The notes beneath the pieces were generated by a model that had not been told where the DNA came from, made no database searches, and worked only from the letters and a program-made list of their open reading frames with translations. A stretch of 64,000 nucleotides of DNA, from the NCBI GenBank assembly GCA_963978545.1, contig OZ021731.1, positions 27,914,093-27,978,092 of the forward strand, in the 5' to 3' direction. This stretch comes from Linyphia triangularis (Eukaryota > Arthropoda > Arachnida > Araneae > Linyphiidae). A program made the position numbers and the translations under genes. This document shows, one piece after another, positions 45,471 to 57,881 of the stretch (within the stretch, counting starts at the first letter, position 1; every line of letters starts with the position of its first letter).

Positions 45471-45610
45471 CAGGTGATCGGCCTGCCACCTGCGGGGAAC
45501 ACAAAACCAGCAGGTCAGCCAGCACCTGTTCTTTAGAAAGAGTATATAAAAGCTGGACTCTAAGCTTGACCCTTTCTGGTTGTCATACCATCAAGCGAAA
45601 ACAAATTAAC
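45471..45610 (+). promoter_or_regulatory. candidate TATA promoter with E-box cluster
   Basis: Three CAGGTG/CACCTG E-boxes (45471-45476, 45487-45492, 45533-45538) within 68 bp are followed by TATATAAA at 45543-45550 and an initiator-like 'tcatacc' at 45583. The TATA-to-initiator gap (about 42 bp) is longer than the usual ~30, a weakness. A 5'-UTR-like 'accatcaagcgaaaacaaattaacc' leads to an ATG at 45612. Reads like an arthropod tissue-specific promoter; unproven. Confidence 0.4.
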
Positions 45611-45611
45611 C

Positions 45612-45710
45612 ATGCGCAGATTTAGTAAACACCTTTCGCAGCACGAAACTCTTTCTAACGTCCCGAAAAACATCCTGCTTGAAGATTCATTAATATGGGC
45701 GTCAGCTTGA
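45612..45710 (+). CDS. possible small ORF or first exon, 32 codons, downstream of the TATA box
   Basis: Opens MRRFSKHLSQHETLS, then a mid section NVPKNILLEDS, and closes WASA before TGA at 45708-45710. No signal peptide (no hydrophobic N-terminal run) and no family recognised. It could be read through or spliced. Called only because of the promoter-like sequence upstream; there is no coding evidence beyond the open frame. Confidence 0.2.
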   Translation: MRRFSKHLSQHETLSNVPKNILLEDSLIWASA

Positions 45711-45938
45711 CCGTCTTTTTTTCTTTCTTTTTATTTCGAAAAAAGGGCAAATGATCTTTCTTTTCATCGCACACCCAACACCTTCTCCATTCATCTGCCG
45801 ATGATATTCTTTTATTGCAAAGAACTTAAAATCAGTTATTACTTCAATACTTAAAATAACCATTTGCGCCTCGGAGAAGAACAATCAAATATTTATTTGC
45901 AGAGGCTTCTTTTTGATAGGATCTCCCTTTTCTTCAAT

Positions 45939-47265
<1,327 letters not shown>

Positions 47266-47471
47266 TATGATTTTCTCTTAATACAAATCCAAAATTAATA
47301 AATAATGTGCCCATTTAAAGGCTGAAATCTACGCTACTGAAGAATCGCTTACGTATAATTGTACAATTTGTTGTTTTAAAATAATATATATCTTAGCAAC
47401 AGAATACAATACCTAACTCTGACGGACTCATCAAAGTAATTTCTCTGATATACTGAGAAGTAACTACAATA

Positions 47472-48137
47472 GTCCGAGAGGCGACTGCAAATTTTGGACC
47501 CCATAGAACATCATTCTAAACTTTTTATAGAAATTGGAGAAAACGAATCCATGAAGATTACGAATCCACTGGTCTGCCGTGGCAAAAATGGCCGAAACTG
47601 ATGAAAAATCGACTTGGAATGAGTTGAACTAAAATCCGATTGCCAAATATGCCATAACTTGCAAAAAGAGAACAAACTTTTTCGTCTGGCAGCCCACTGC
47701 ATTTTGATTTTCAATGAGAAAAAGCGCAAACGATTTCTGATCTCTGGCTCGGAAAACTTGTATCTTTTCAAAGTAAGAAAAATTGGCGACATCAGTACGT
47801 CATCAGTGACGTAATGTTTATTGCCAATTTGGCATATTTGTGAAAGATTCAAGTAAGCTATAGCCACACATCCGAATCGTCTGCAACCTTCTTAATTAAA
47901 AATGAAAGAGTTAAGATTACCAAAAAAAAAAAAAAAAAAATGCTCATTATTTGGCAAGTTATGGAGCATTTGGCAATTGGATTTAGTTCAACTTATTAAA
48001 GGTCGATTTTTGACCAGTTTCGGCCATTTTGCCACGGCAGACCAGTGGATTCGTAATCTACTCACTTTTCTCCGATTTCTATAAAAAATTCAGAATGATG
48101 TACGATGGGGTCCAAAAACGGCAGTCGCCTCTCAGTC
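47472..48137. mobile_element. Foldback-A copy 7
   Basis: Bounded by TA, with CAA further out on both sides. Central palindrome 'tacgtcatcagtgacgtaa'. The 118-residue minus-strand frame at 47511-47867 is within it. Confidence 0.9.
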
Positions 48138-48159
48138 TACAAATTTAGGTATTCATTGG

Positions 48160-48475
48160 AACATCATTCTAAATTTTTTTTAATATAGAATATAGAGAAA
48201 TTTAAGTAGATCTTGAATACACTGGTCTGCCGAGCCAAAAATGGCCGAAACTTCACAAAAATCGACTCCGAATGGATCGAACTAAATTCGTTAGACAAAT
48301 ATGTCATGTCTTGTTAACTAATGAGCATTCTTTTTTATGTGGTAACCCACTGCTCGTTAATTATCATATAGCAAAGGTGGAGACAAGATTTATTCTCTAG
48401 GGGGAAAATCCTTGCATTTTTTTTTTAAAGCTAGGCAATTTGGCTATAAATATTTCGTCACTTATGACAACTCTA
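48160..48475. mobile_element. Foldback-A diverged half copy
   Basis: 'aacatcattctaaatttttt', 'ctggtctgccgagccaaaaatggccgaaact' and 'tatttcgtcacttatgac' match the left arm and centre with many changes. Lies 22 bp from copy 7. Confidence 0.65.
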
Positions 48476-48477
48476 TT

Positions 48478-48995
48478 CACACACTCTACCCCAAACTAGT
48501 TAGTGTCTGATAGTAACCAAGGGCAATCTATTACACAGTATTCTTTATATAAGCACAGTGTGGAAATTCAATTAACTTCAATTTATTGCAGAGCAGAAAC
48601 TTCTAGTAAGCTATCCAGGAGTTATAATTAAAGGTAATTAAATATTACTCTCTGTGATGAATTATAGAACTGGTTTTCAAACGCCATCTCAACAATTTAA
48701 GTCAATAATTTCTAATTGCAACTTCCGTATAATACATGCCTGATTATATTTTGACTTGAAGCTGAAGATACTTTTATAATCACAATCGAGATCTATATTC
48801 ACAACTCTACCCCAAAATAGTTAGTGCATTTTGGTAACCAAGGGCAACATGGGCAACCTGTTATATAGCATTATATGGAGAGCAGTATGGCGGAAATTCA
48901 ATTAACTTCAGTTTATTGCAAAGCAGAAACTGCAACCGAGCTGTCCAGGAGTTATAATTATAGTGTGTGATCAATTATAGAACTGGTTGCCAATC
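48478..48995. repeat. ~200-bp direct repeat, two copies ~322 bp apart
   Basis: 48478-48690 and 48800-48995 share 'ctctaccccaaa.tagttagtg', 'ggtaaccaagggcaa', 'ggaaattcaattaacttca.tttattgca' and 'caggagttataatta'. Confidence 0.8.
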
Positions 48996-49366
48996 CTATT
49001 TCTACATAATAAAACTGTTCTTTGAGCAATTTTTCGGCTTAGTATAGCCTTTGTATAGCCCCAACCCCCATAAACTCCGAGCACGGCTTCTCTCCATCCT
49101 TGGCCACGTATAATGTATCTCCACTTCAATAGAGAGAGGCCAGTCAACCTCTGGTGTTGCTTTTCTTTCTTTTTTTTTTGTTGTTGTTCGTTCGTTCCTT
49201 CCACACGAAAAGCGTGCTCGACCTCGGCCCGATAAACTGCAGGACCATGTGGATATATTGTACGGAGCAGGTTTTCCAACCAAGCAGGCCGATGTCGGTC
49301 AGAGAACTGCTCGCCGTTTCGAAACCCGAATTTTTCCAGCTCCGCACGGGCTGTCGGGGGTGACAT
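48971..49366 (-). CDS. unrecognised 131-residue ORF in a GC-richer island
   Basis: The longest frame in the window that is not simple repeat. It begins MSPPTARAELEKFGF, has a mixed, charged N-terminal half, then a Gln/Lys-rich stretch encoded by an A-rich tract, then a Trp/Gly-rich tail whose last residues fall in the 48800-48995 direct repeat. A 103-residue frame overlaps it in another phase (49144-49455, start in 'attaatggccgctc'). No domain recognised, and no signal peptide or membrane segment. It could be an exon, decayed retroelement sequence or chance. Confidence 0.25.
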   Translation of the reverse strand: MSPPTARAELEKFGFRNGEQFSDRHRPAWLENLLRTIYPHGPAVYRAEVEHAFRVEGTNEQQQKKKKEKQHQRLTGLSLLKWRYIIRGQGWREAVLGVYGGWGYTKAILSRKIAQRTVLLCRNRIGNQFYN

Positions 49367-49574
49367 TCGAACGAAAGCTTCGTGAAAAAAAAAAAAGAAT
49401 GGGGGATCAGGGATCTGTGACGAGCTAGGTACAACTTCGAAAAAAGAGCGGCCATTAATTTTTTTTTTTAGTGGAAATGCGGTTTGTTTTGAATGCTTTT
49501 TAGTGTTGTTGAAAGGAGGTTATGTATCCTCTTTGAAAATTAGTTCGTAAGGGTGAAAGCTTTTTTTTTTTTTG

Positions 49575-49596
49575 GTGGGGGGGGGGGGGGGGAGGG
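49575..49596 (+). other. G16 run, likely G-quadruplex former
   Basis: 'ggtgggg...' with 16 consecutive G (49577-49592) followed by AGGG, preceded by a T-run. Confidence 0.6.
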
Positions 49597-49867
49597 TAGA
49601 AGCTCAAAATGAACGTGATAGCCTTAAACTGAGGGGTATTCTTATCACTCTCTCATGACCTGTGATTACAAATGACAAAATTCGCACTTCCGATTCCTTC
49701 TCTCTTTTGACAAAACCACAAAACTAAATTCGTAAATAATACACCAATTTAAATGTCTACGGTCTTGACGAATACCTTATATTTACGATGGCACATTGAG
49801 TTATTTGTTTGAAAATTGAAGTTAAGCAGAGAAATAGTCCGAACAATCTGGGAAGTTGTCGTAATAT

Positions 49868-50320
49868 ACAATAGATGGCAGCACTCTAGAAAAGAGAAAA
49901 TCGCAATGAGGAACTTGCACAAGTCCGAAAAATGATTATTTTTTGTATTTTCTAGTTTTATCCAATATTTGAGCAGTGTTATTATTTTTTAACTTCATGC
50001 TTTCAATTAATTAAAAATAGAGTTTGAATTTAGCTGAAATCAAAACAAAAGTCACGTGACCAAAAACGCAGATACTGTCGAAAATCCGAAGAAGAACGCC
50101 ACTCCCTCCTCGTCTAAAACATAAGACTGGTTCACCATCTGCGCATTGACGTCACACGCAAAAGTAGCTTTTTCCCACCAAATCGCAAAGTGAAAAACTA
50201 ATTTTTTTTTAACTATCTATCCGAGCTTAAATTTTTGAAAGAATGGTATTGTTTTTCATGATTTTTTCTCTACTTTTAATTAAAAATAAAACCAAAAAAC
50301 GTGAAAATTTCTCATTCAAA
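49868..50320 (-). repeat. Family G copy 2 with GTCACGTGAC
   Basis: Reverse complement of 11795-12270. E-box palindrome at 50051-50060, TGACGTCA at 50147-50154, and a CTCF-like 'acaatagatggcag' (12 of 14) at 49868-49881 at its edge. Confidence 0.72.
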
Positions 50321-50452
50321 CATGTTGAGGAAACCTAAGAAATCTCATTAATAAAGTACCATCTCTAACTTCGATGAGCCTCCAAAGAAATGCAATTCCT
50401 CAAAGCAATCTTAAATACACGGGCTTTCCACTACACTAGAAGACAACATATA

Positions 50453-51050
50453 GTCCGAGAGGCGACTGCAATTTTTGGACCACATCGAACATCATTTTGA
50501 ATTTTTTATAGAAATTGGAGAAAAGTGAGTAGATTAGAGTTGAACTAAAATCAGATTGCCAAATATGTCCTAACTTGCCAAAAAGAGAACAAGCTTTTTC
50601 GTCTGGCAACCCACTGCATTTTGATTTTCAATGAGAAAAAGCGCAAACGATTTCTGATCTCTGGCTTGGAATACTTGTATCTTTTAAAAGTAAGCCAAAT
50701 TGGCGACATCAGTTGCGTCATCAGTGACGTAATGTTTATTGCCAATTTGGCTCATTTGCGAAAGATGCAAGTAAGCCATAGCCACACATACGAATCGCCT
50801 GCAACCTTCTTAATTGAAAATTAAAGAGTGAGGGTTAGCAAATAAAAAAAAATGCTTATTATTTGGCAAGTTATGGCTCATTTAGCAATTGGATTTAGTT
50901 CAACTCATTAAAAGTCGATTTTTGACTAGTTTCGGCCATTTTTGCCACGGCAGACCAGTGGATTCGTAATCTACTCACTTTTCTGCAATTTCTATAAAAA
51001 ATTCAGAATGATGTTCGATGGGGTCCAAAAATTGCAGTCGCCTCTCGGAC
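50453..51050. mobile_element. Foldback-A copy 8
   Basis: Bounded by TA. The left arm lacks ~70 bp (acgaatccactgg... to ...ggaatg). Central 'ttgcgtcatcagtgacgtaa' has one change. Confidence 0.9.
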
Positions 51051-51614
51051 TATAACCACGGATACAACAAGAGTTTTAACGATCGACCACACATCGTTCC
51101 GATCAGCCAATCAGGGCGTAATAAAACCGGTTCACTCATCGTTGTAGGGTATTCAGTGAGCTCATGTTATGTTGTCTTCTAGTATAATATAGTTTTATAT
51201 AAATTTTCACCATTTATAGCTCTATTTATTTTTTATTTTCCTTTAAAATGCAGATGCATACGTTGAAATGTAATTTAATAACCAAATGGTACACTTTAAT
51301 GTTATATACAATGGAAATAAAATTGGGATAGGATACTTACTCTTTGAAATATTCATTGTTACCAATAGGTACTAATTTTACAACCACTCTACAACAAACC
51401 AATGAACTAAATGGAATGCTGCGAATGAACCAAACTTCTTCTTCTTATCAAGGACTATGGGGACTAAGGCACTTGCTTCTTTTAAGCATTTTGCACCAAT
51501 CCCATATCCAGTACAGATCGGTAATGGGCAGTACTGGTCAGGGTGTAAGCACACGCTCGCGAGAGGGAGTGCGCACGTTTACCTATAGCCACCGAAAAGT
51601 TTATTTCTACCACT
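51051..51614. other. unassigned, partly GC-richer
   Basis: A 96-residue frame (51344-51634) has no recognised domain. An inverted repeat 'accgaaaagt...acttttcggt' lies at about 51592-51621. Confidence 0.35.
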
Positions 51615-51627
51615 TTTCGGTAGCTAC

Positions 51628-51641
51628 CCGGTAGAGGGCAG
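51628..51641 (+). promoter_or_regulatory. CTCF-like core
   Basis: CCGGTAGAGGGCAG fits CCASYAGRKGGCRS at 13 of 14 positions. Lies in non-repetitive DNA. Confidence 0.35.
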
Positions 51642-51764
51642 CACTACCGACTGTATGTGGAACTTCTTAATTTAGAGGCAAGCAGAAGATTCCAGCAGGA
51701 AACTTGGCTTTCCCACCCCCAAATCTATTGATTTGTATGAGAACTTGGAGGACTTTGTAACCAC

Positions 51765-51898
51765 GACTGGTTAAATGTACTCCAGTCACCATTGGTGAAC
51801 ACGGCGGTCTTTAGTCGGTCCCAGTCCCGAACTCGCAACCTCAGAGCTCGCAACCTTCTAGTTGCGATACTCTCAAGACTGGGCTACTCGGCCCGAGC
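51765..51898 (-). repeat. possible tRNA-derived SINE head (third family)
   Basis: The minus strand reads 'ggccgagtagcccagtcttgagag', then 'ttgcgagttcgggac', an A-box/B-box-like order with a duplicated 'gaggttgcgagctc' between. Single copy here, so the class is tentative. Confidence 0.35.
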
Positions 51899-53025
51899 CA
51901 AACTTAATAAAAGTTACTTAATATTTTCTTCGTATAGTTATACTCCTCCGCAGTGCTCTTAAGTGTTACACAATTTCGGTCTGGAATAATTTTGACTGAC
52001 GTAATTTCATTTGTTGTGGGAGAAAGTTTAATAGAACATTGTTTGAATTAAGCGTATTTTAAGTTTCGGGCAGAACAAAGCCGTTGAGTTTCATCAAACC
52101 GTTGCTTTAGAACATTTTAGATTTCATTGAATAATGGAAAAGTACACAATGCAAAGTAATATGTAGATATTAGCTTCAAAAGAAAAAGGACAGTTGGTAC
52201 GGATTCTGAAACCACTTGTTTCAAAAGAAGTATTGTATTTAGACCTTTGATGAAAAATGAACATCTTCGAACAATAAATGTCTCGGTTCGGAACCTGAGA
52301 ACTTCAAAACTACACCCACCTGAAAGAACAATGGGAATAATATATTTCAGATTCCACCCTCTTTTGAAAATGAACTTTTTCAGTCACACGCATAATCAAT
52401 TTTTCATTTCGAAGAACCGAAAGATAAAGAATATTCCAGAACGAGAATAAAGAATATATTCCAGGTTCGTGAACGGCGCCATCATTTTTTTTCTTTCTCT
52501 GCTTGAGTATCATTGTTCTGGGTTAAATTCGGGTTGATTGCAGAATTAGGCGAGGGTGGTTCTAGTTCTTGTGGGATCTTGCTTCAGCTAACCTAACCAT
52601 TTAGGGTGTAAACGCCCTGTATTAAAAATGATGGGATTGCAGAGGAGGAAGAATTGGAAATGCTTGCGCAACCCACTGGATTTCTGTGTTTAAGAATTCG
52701 TGCCTAGAAGAGCCCCAGATGATTGTTTCGTTTGATTTGGCTTGTGGAGGTTATTACATTTCAGAAGAAAAAAAACAACTTATATACGGTTTTTATTTCG
52801 GGAACAGAGAGTAGAAGATTGTAAAAAGTCAGTCCATGACCGTGAGTCATGTTGGAATTTAAAAAAAGCGGCGTTTGGAGCAAGAACTTTCAATCATAAA
52901 CATTATTTTTGGGTGGTGTTTTCTTTATGCAACTATCATTTTTTCTACTTTTTTACAAAACCAAACAACTAGATAAATGATGTACCATCGTAAAGGTTAA
53001 GTCCATCTATTCTAATGAATAGTTT
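51899..53025. other. intergenic, no recognised gene
   Basis: Small frames (52247-52450, 52310-52513 minus, 52742-52972) have no domain or splice context. Confidence 0.4.
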
Positions 53026-53578
53026 GTTTGCAATGTACGATTCCCGCATTTTTTTAAAAACGAGTTAAATTAGTTTGTATTTATGAATATTTCTTTCTGA
53101 ATCCAAATATTTAAAGAAAAGTTCTTAAAAAAAACTAGTTATTTAAATAGTAAGAAAAGAAAATGCTCGAAAACCTCGTCCAATCGCAGTCCGATCAAAA
53201 CGATCCACTATAGCTGCGACGTCAAAACATCCTTCCGTTTCTATGGTTATCGTGAGGTTTCTGCCAAATATTGGCGTTGGTTTGGTAGACAATTGCTGTA
53301 TACCGTACCGGTTGAAGCGATTTGTTAGAAACTTGCGAAACTGGTTTTCGCTGCTATGTTTCAAGCCAAGTTGTTTCAGATGTAGTGACGTTACATTCGC
53401 TTTGAGCCGAATGTGTCGTTTTTCCCACCAAAACTAACTAGTGAACTTTGGTTGCAAATTTAAAAAAAAAACAAAAAAAAAACGCAATGAGCAGAAATTT
53501 TTGTGTTTATGACCTTAACGAAACATTTAGAATTGAATAAAAACAAATAAAATAAAAAAGAATTATTCATTGCACATC
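53026..53578 (-). mobile_element. Family E TIR element, copy 2
   Basis: 'tgcaatgtacgattcccgcattttttt' on the left and 'gaattattcattgca' on the right; the interior matches 36676-37200 inverted. Its CRE positions are mutated (cgacgtca at 53218, tgacgtta at 53389). Confidence 0.78.
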
Positions 53579-54160
53579 AATACAAGTAGACTATAAATAT
53601 ATAATTTAGCCACTTTTAAAACAAATTATTAATTGTTTAAAATTCTGTTGGAAATATTTCGTCGAGGTCTTATGTTGACGCAAAGTATCCGAAGATATAT
53701 AAGATAACTAAGTCTTGGTTTTTTTAATTGACCAATAAGAATAACCACGCATTTGCCATGGTCCTTTATCCTTTAATTCGAAATTTTCTATTGCACTTTC
53801 TCGTCCAGTTGGATAAGAGTTTGCATCTGGTACACACACAAATTCTCGCGTTCAATCAACTTGAATACCTATTTCCTATCATTCATAATGTTTTTTTTAT
53901 TTACATTATGATTACAAGATTTAAATTGCGGTTGAAATTCTTGAAAATAAATCCATCGAACTCAACTCCACCATTATCAAACGATCAAAAAAAAGAAGCT
54001 TCGACCGCTGAGTGGTCGTGACGTCACAAATTTTTACTGGTTGATGGAATCGTTTGGTCAAATAGAATATGAAAATGTATTTTTTTTTATTATTTATCAG
54101 AATAAAACAATAATAATACTATATATTCTTACTTTAGCTTAAATTAGATATTTAGTTATT
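53579..54160. other. unassigned, with a CRE palindrome
   Basis: TGACGTCA at 54019-54026. A 97-residue frame at 53728-54021 ends right before it; no domain is recognised. Confidence 0.35.
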
Positions 54161-55180
54161 TATGCAACTAATGGGGAGAGTAATACTTTTTTAAACGAGG
54201 TAAAACGCTTATTTGACGAGTGCTATAGCACGGGTCTAATAATAGTTTGAAAAAGTATTTTCCCACATGTTGCATACAATATTTTTTATAACCACATGCA
54301 AAAAATATTTTTAATGTATATATTTATTAATGTTAGTTCAAATTTGGTATGAGGGTTCGTGACGGCCATGGGACCTACCATTAAGGTTTTCGTCAAAATC
54401 GCGCATGCGCGTAAGGTAGCTGCCATTGAAAAAAATCATGTTTTTCAATGATTGCTAAATAACGGCCCTAACGATTTTGATAAAATTGCTGTGCTAATGC
54501 CTCTTAAAGTGTTCTAAACATCCCCACCTCCGAAATTTCCGTAAAAATGCTTTAACGGCGTAAAGAGTTCAAAAACGAATGTCTTCAACACAAAGTCTTC
54601 TTTCCTTGAGTTTCACTTATAACAAAGGATAATATAAGGGTTATCGTGAAGTATTTCGCCAAAATCCCCATTTTGATTGAGTGTTTTTTTTTTTTTTTTT
54701 TTTTTTAAGACCCATACAAGAACTATCGCAAAAAATATCGCCAAACTAGCCATTTTTTCTAAATGAATGATGAAAATATAATAAGGGTAAATAACACAAT
54801 TCCCCGTCAGTATTATAGTGTAATTGAAAGTTGTGCGATGTTCCGCACCTCTAGTTTAATCAAAAATAGTGGTGGAAGTAGCACTTTTTAGTGACGGGTG
54901 TGGGAAAGTAACTTTTTAGCACCAATGTGAAAAAGGACTTTCTCGTACGCCTCGCACTCAAATATCATACAATCTTGGCATTGAAATGACATATTTTCTG
55001 AAGGAATTCATTGACTAGAGCTGTCAGTGTTAATAAATAAATGTATTAAAAATATTTTTTGCACGTAATTATAAAAAAATATCGTAAGCAACACGTGGGG
55101 AAATTCGTTTTCGAACTCGTTAAATTATTAAGCATTTTACCTCATTTGAAAAAGTATCACTTTCCCCACTTGTTGCATAT
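54161..55180. mobile_element. ~1.0-kb element with ~48-bp TIRs, hosting Family B copy 6
   Basis: The left end 'tatgcaactaatggggagagtaatactttttt...gaggtaaaacgc' is the inverse of the right end 'gcattttacctcatttgaaaaagtatcactttccccacttgttgcata'. A third partial copy of the terminus lies at about 54248-54275. Confidence 0.7.
54337..54857 (+). repeat. Family B copy 6, 5'-truncated
   Basis: Begins at 'gttcaaatttggtatgagggtt' and runs to the family 3' end. NRF1-type site cgcgcatgcgcg at 54400-54411 (perfect). Confidence 0.88.
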
Positions 55181-55465
55181 ATAATTATTGTGATGAACCT
55201 TTCAATGTCAAAGTAAACTTGAATTCCAATTTGATCATCTCTATCACCCTTATCTGTTCAATTATTTTCACAAAACCAGATGAAGATTACCTACAGAATT
55301 TGTCATATTTTTTACAGAATGCGTTGAATATTCTCACTGATTGTTGAAACTGAATATTCGCTAAATACTTACGACATAATATAAGCCTCAAAACCTTTTT
55401 GTTTTGTTCAAGACTAAGAAGAAGTTCTATTAAGGATCTTTCCCTTATACTTGTTATGTTACAAC

Positions 55466-55790
55466 CTCCTAGCCCAGTACATTTAGAAACTACTTTGTAT
55501 AAAACTTTGAAATTTGGTGAATAGGTACGAAATAGTATGAAAAGTTATAAATTGTTTTCATTTAATGTCTATCTATTATAAATGAAAATTAAAAAAGCAA
55601 ACGACTATTGCAGGCATTGACATAAAGATTTGAAATTTAAAATAAAATATATTAGACGCTATTTTCGTGTTTTTAAATTTATGTCATTTCAATAAGCAAT
55701 CATTTTCATAACTACTCACCAAATTTCAAGGTTTTATACAAAGTAGTTTCTAAATGAACTGGGCTAGAAGATTTTAACATGGCTAGTATA
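55466..55790. repeat. foldback with ~95-bp arms
   Basis: 'tagcccagtacatttagaaactactttgtataaaactttgaaatttggtga' (55470-55522) is inverted at 55728-55772. Single copy in the window; could form a long hairpin RNA. Confidence 0.8.
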
Positions 55791-56471
55791 GGTAATGATC
55801 ATTACTTGGACTTCCTCTAAAATTATTTGTCCAAACGAATTATGAAACAAATTCGACAGAATATTCATCTATTTCATTCACATAATCAATCATTCATCAA
55901 AACGTTTCCTGTATTTCAGACCAAATAATTTAAAAACCCTTTAAAAGTTCTTAGTACTTCAACATCATTATCTCGCCAATTACTTATCGAATCCCATTTA
56001 TTTTAAGAATTAACCATCCGCCATTCAACGTCACAGACGCTTGAACTCGACGACTTAACCATCAACTGTTTCCAAGATGTTCAAACAAGTGTCAAAACAA
56101 ATCCAATTCTGCATACAGCACGTCCCGTCGGAATTATAATGAATGTGAGATAGGAAGAGACAAAACACACAAACGCTTTTTTTTTTGTGCTTTTTTTTTG
56201 TGTGCAAAATTGGTTCCGATTCCATTAACGACAAGATGGCGTGCTGAGTTGAGTGAAAAAGAAGAGTTTAAAATGTAGCGTCGGTCAACGTCCGGTCGGG
56301 GACATTTCCCCTCGGGATTTCAGGTTTTTATTTTTATGCATCAGCGTCGGAAAAGTTGCATATTTCGGCCATTGGACAAGCTCTGAATCTACAAACTTGT
56401 AGAGAGAACAAGTTATGGTGATTATTTAGTTAAGCAAATAACCACCAGCCAACTTGTCACTTAGAGGCTGC
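55791..56471. other. intergenic, unassigned
   Basis: 56220-56300 is GC-richer ('gacaagatggcg', 'gtcggtcaacgtccggtcgggg'). No gene recognised. Confidence 0.35.
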
Positions 56472-57104
56472 TTCTACATTAGAGGTCGGCGATGTATCGA
56501 TACGACGATATTTTTTTTTTTTCAAAATATCGATACAAGTCACCGACATATCGATATTTTCAAACATTTTTAGTTTTTTTGATGATCGTTTTGTAGTTCC
56601 GTGTCTTTTTTCGATTTTCTTTATTTCTTTTTCAAAAACTTCAAAACTAAAGTTTGGACTTGGCTGAGAGATAGTTAAAATGGCACCCTAACCAAAAAGA
56701 AAACATAATGTAATGGAAAGATAAGATCCTTTATTAGTAGTCATTAACATAGCGCCGTTTCGGTTGCCAACGTGTGCCTGGAATTTGCATCTAATATTAA
56801 ATATTAAAAACATTTCTATCGGCAAAATATACGATAAACTACTTTACAAAATTTCTTCTTTAAAAATAGATGTGAATTTATGCATTGACATCCAAATGTA
56901 TTTTATTTATTCTGATTGATAGTATAATTTATTTATAAAAACAATTTTTATAATTTATTTAGTAAAATAATTTCAGCAGGAATTCATGAAGAGTAGAAAT
57001 TTGCATCGAAAAACTTCGTTTCTGGCAAAATTGAAAATCAAATAAAAAAAAAACGTATCGATATTTTTTCTATGCAATCGATATTTCCGACCTCTATTCT
57101 ACAT
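56472..57104. mobile_element. hAT-type element (TAGAGGTCGG...CCGACCTCTA), 8-bp target duplication
   Basis: Element 56480-57096 with ATCGATA-rich ends. Flanks are TTCTACAT (56472-56479) and TTCTACA plus T from 57097. Includes a minus-strand Family C fragment (about 56740-56965). No transposase. Confidence 0.8.
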
Positions 57105-57880
57105 CTATATATTTAATAGGCAATACGCTTTTTGGGGTTAGTCCGTCCGCCTAAACTACTCAACCAATTTCAATGATCAAGGTGTCATTTTAAAGGAAAT
57201 AAGCTGTAGATTTGCCAAAACGTGCCAAAATAATTTATTAACACTTTATTAATTAGTTAAATTTCAATATTTTTCCTCATTAAGCTACTACAAAGCCTCA
57301 ATGATTTTGAATATAAGAATGGCAACATCCTTAAGTAAACAAACCCGCTGCTCGGGGGTTCAACCAACCAACCAACCGTTGCTAATTTTAAAGCTATCCT
57401 TACATATGTAAACAACAAACCAGTTGCTAATTTTAAAGCTCTTTTTAAACTCTTCGTTTCAAAGTAGATTTTTTCTGTTTTTCTGAAGCATTTTTGTATT
57501 AGAGTAATTATTATTTTGAAGTATTTCTATCCAGAAAATGCCTCGCGTTGGACGTCGTTCTCTAACGGGGCGACTTATCAGAATAAATAAAAGATATTGC
57601 GACTTCAATGTAAGGGCATAACTAATGAAGTTTTAAGTCAGAATGTTGGCGGATAGTATATTTAACTTTCTATTATGAAACTTGCAATTTGGGTGTTTTC
57701 TCTATTAGGCCTTACATTAAAGTTATAAAAATTTGGTTACATTTTTTATGGCTGGCAAACCTATTCGAGCGCAGCAAGATGTTTTAACCACAAATTCGAG
57801 AGGCAAAGCCGCTCAATCCGAGCGCAGCGAGGTGTTTGGGGGTTGGCGAGCGTTAGCGAGCAGGGGGCGAAGCTCCCTAG
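57104..57880 (+). mobile_element. non-autonomous Helitron, 777 bp
   Basis: The 5' end TCTATATATTTAATAGGCAA has the TC start used by Helitrons. The 3' end has a GC-rich hairpin ggggGC-gaa-GCtccc followed at once by CTAG. The host bases are A (57103) and T (57881), the canonical A|T insertion without target duplication. Repeated 'gcgag' motifs precede the hairpin. No Rep/helicase frame; the open frame at 57733-57921 reads the Helitron 3' end into flanking DNA and is spurious. Confidence 0.88.
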
Positions 57881-57881
57881 T

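Noticed and set aside
47511..50824. ORFs of 60-118 residues inside Foldback-A copies
   Set aside because: The same frames recur with indels in other copies, and the element is a palindrome without coding signature.
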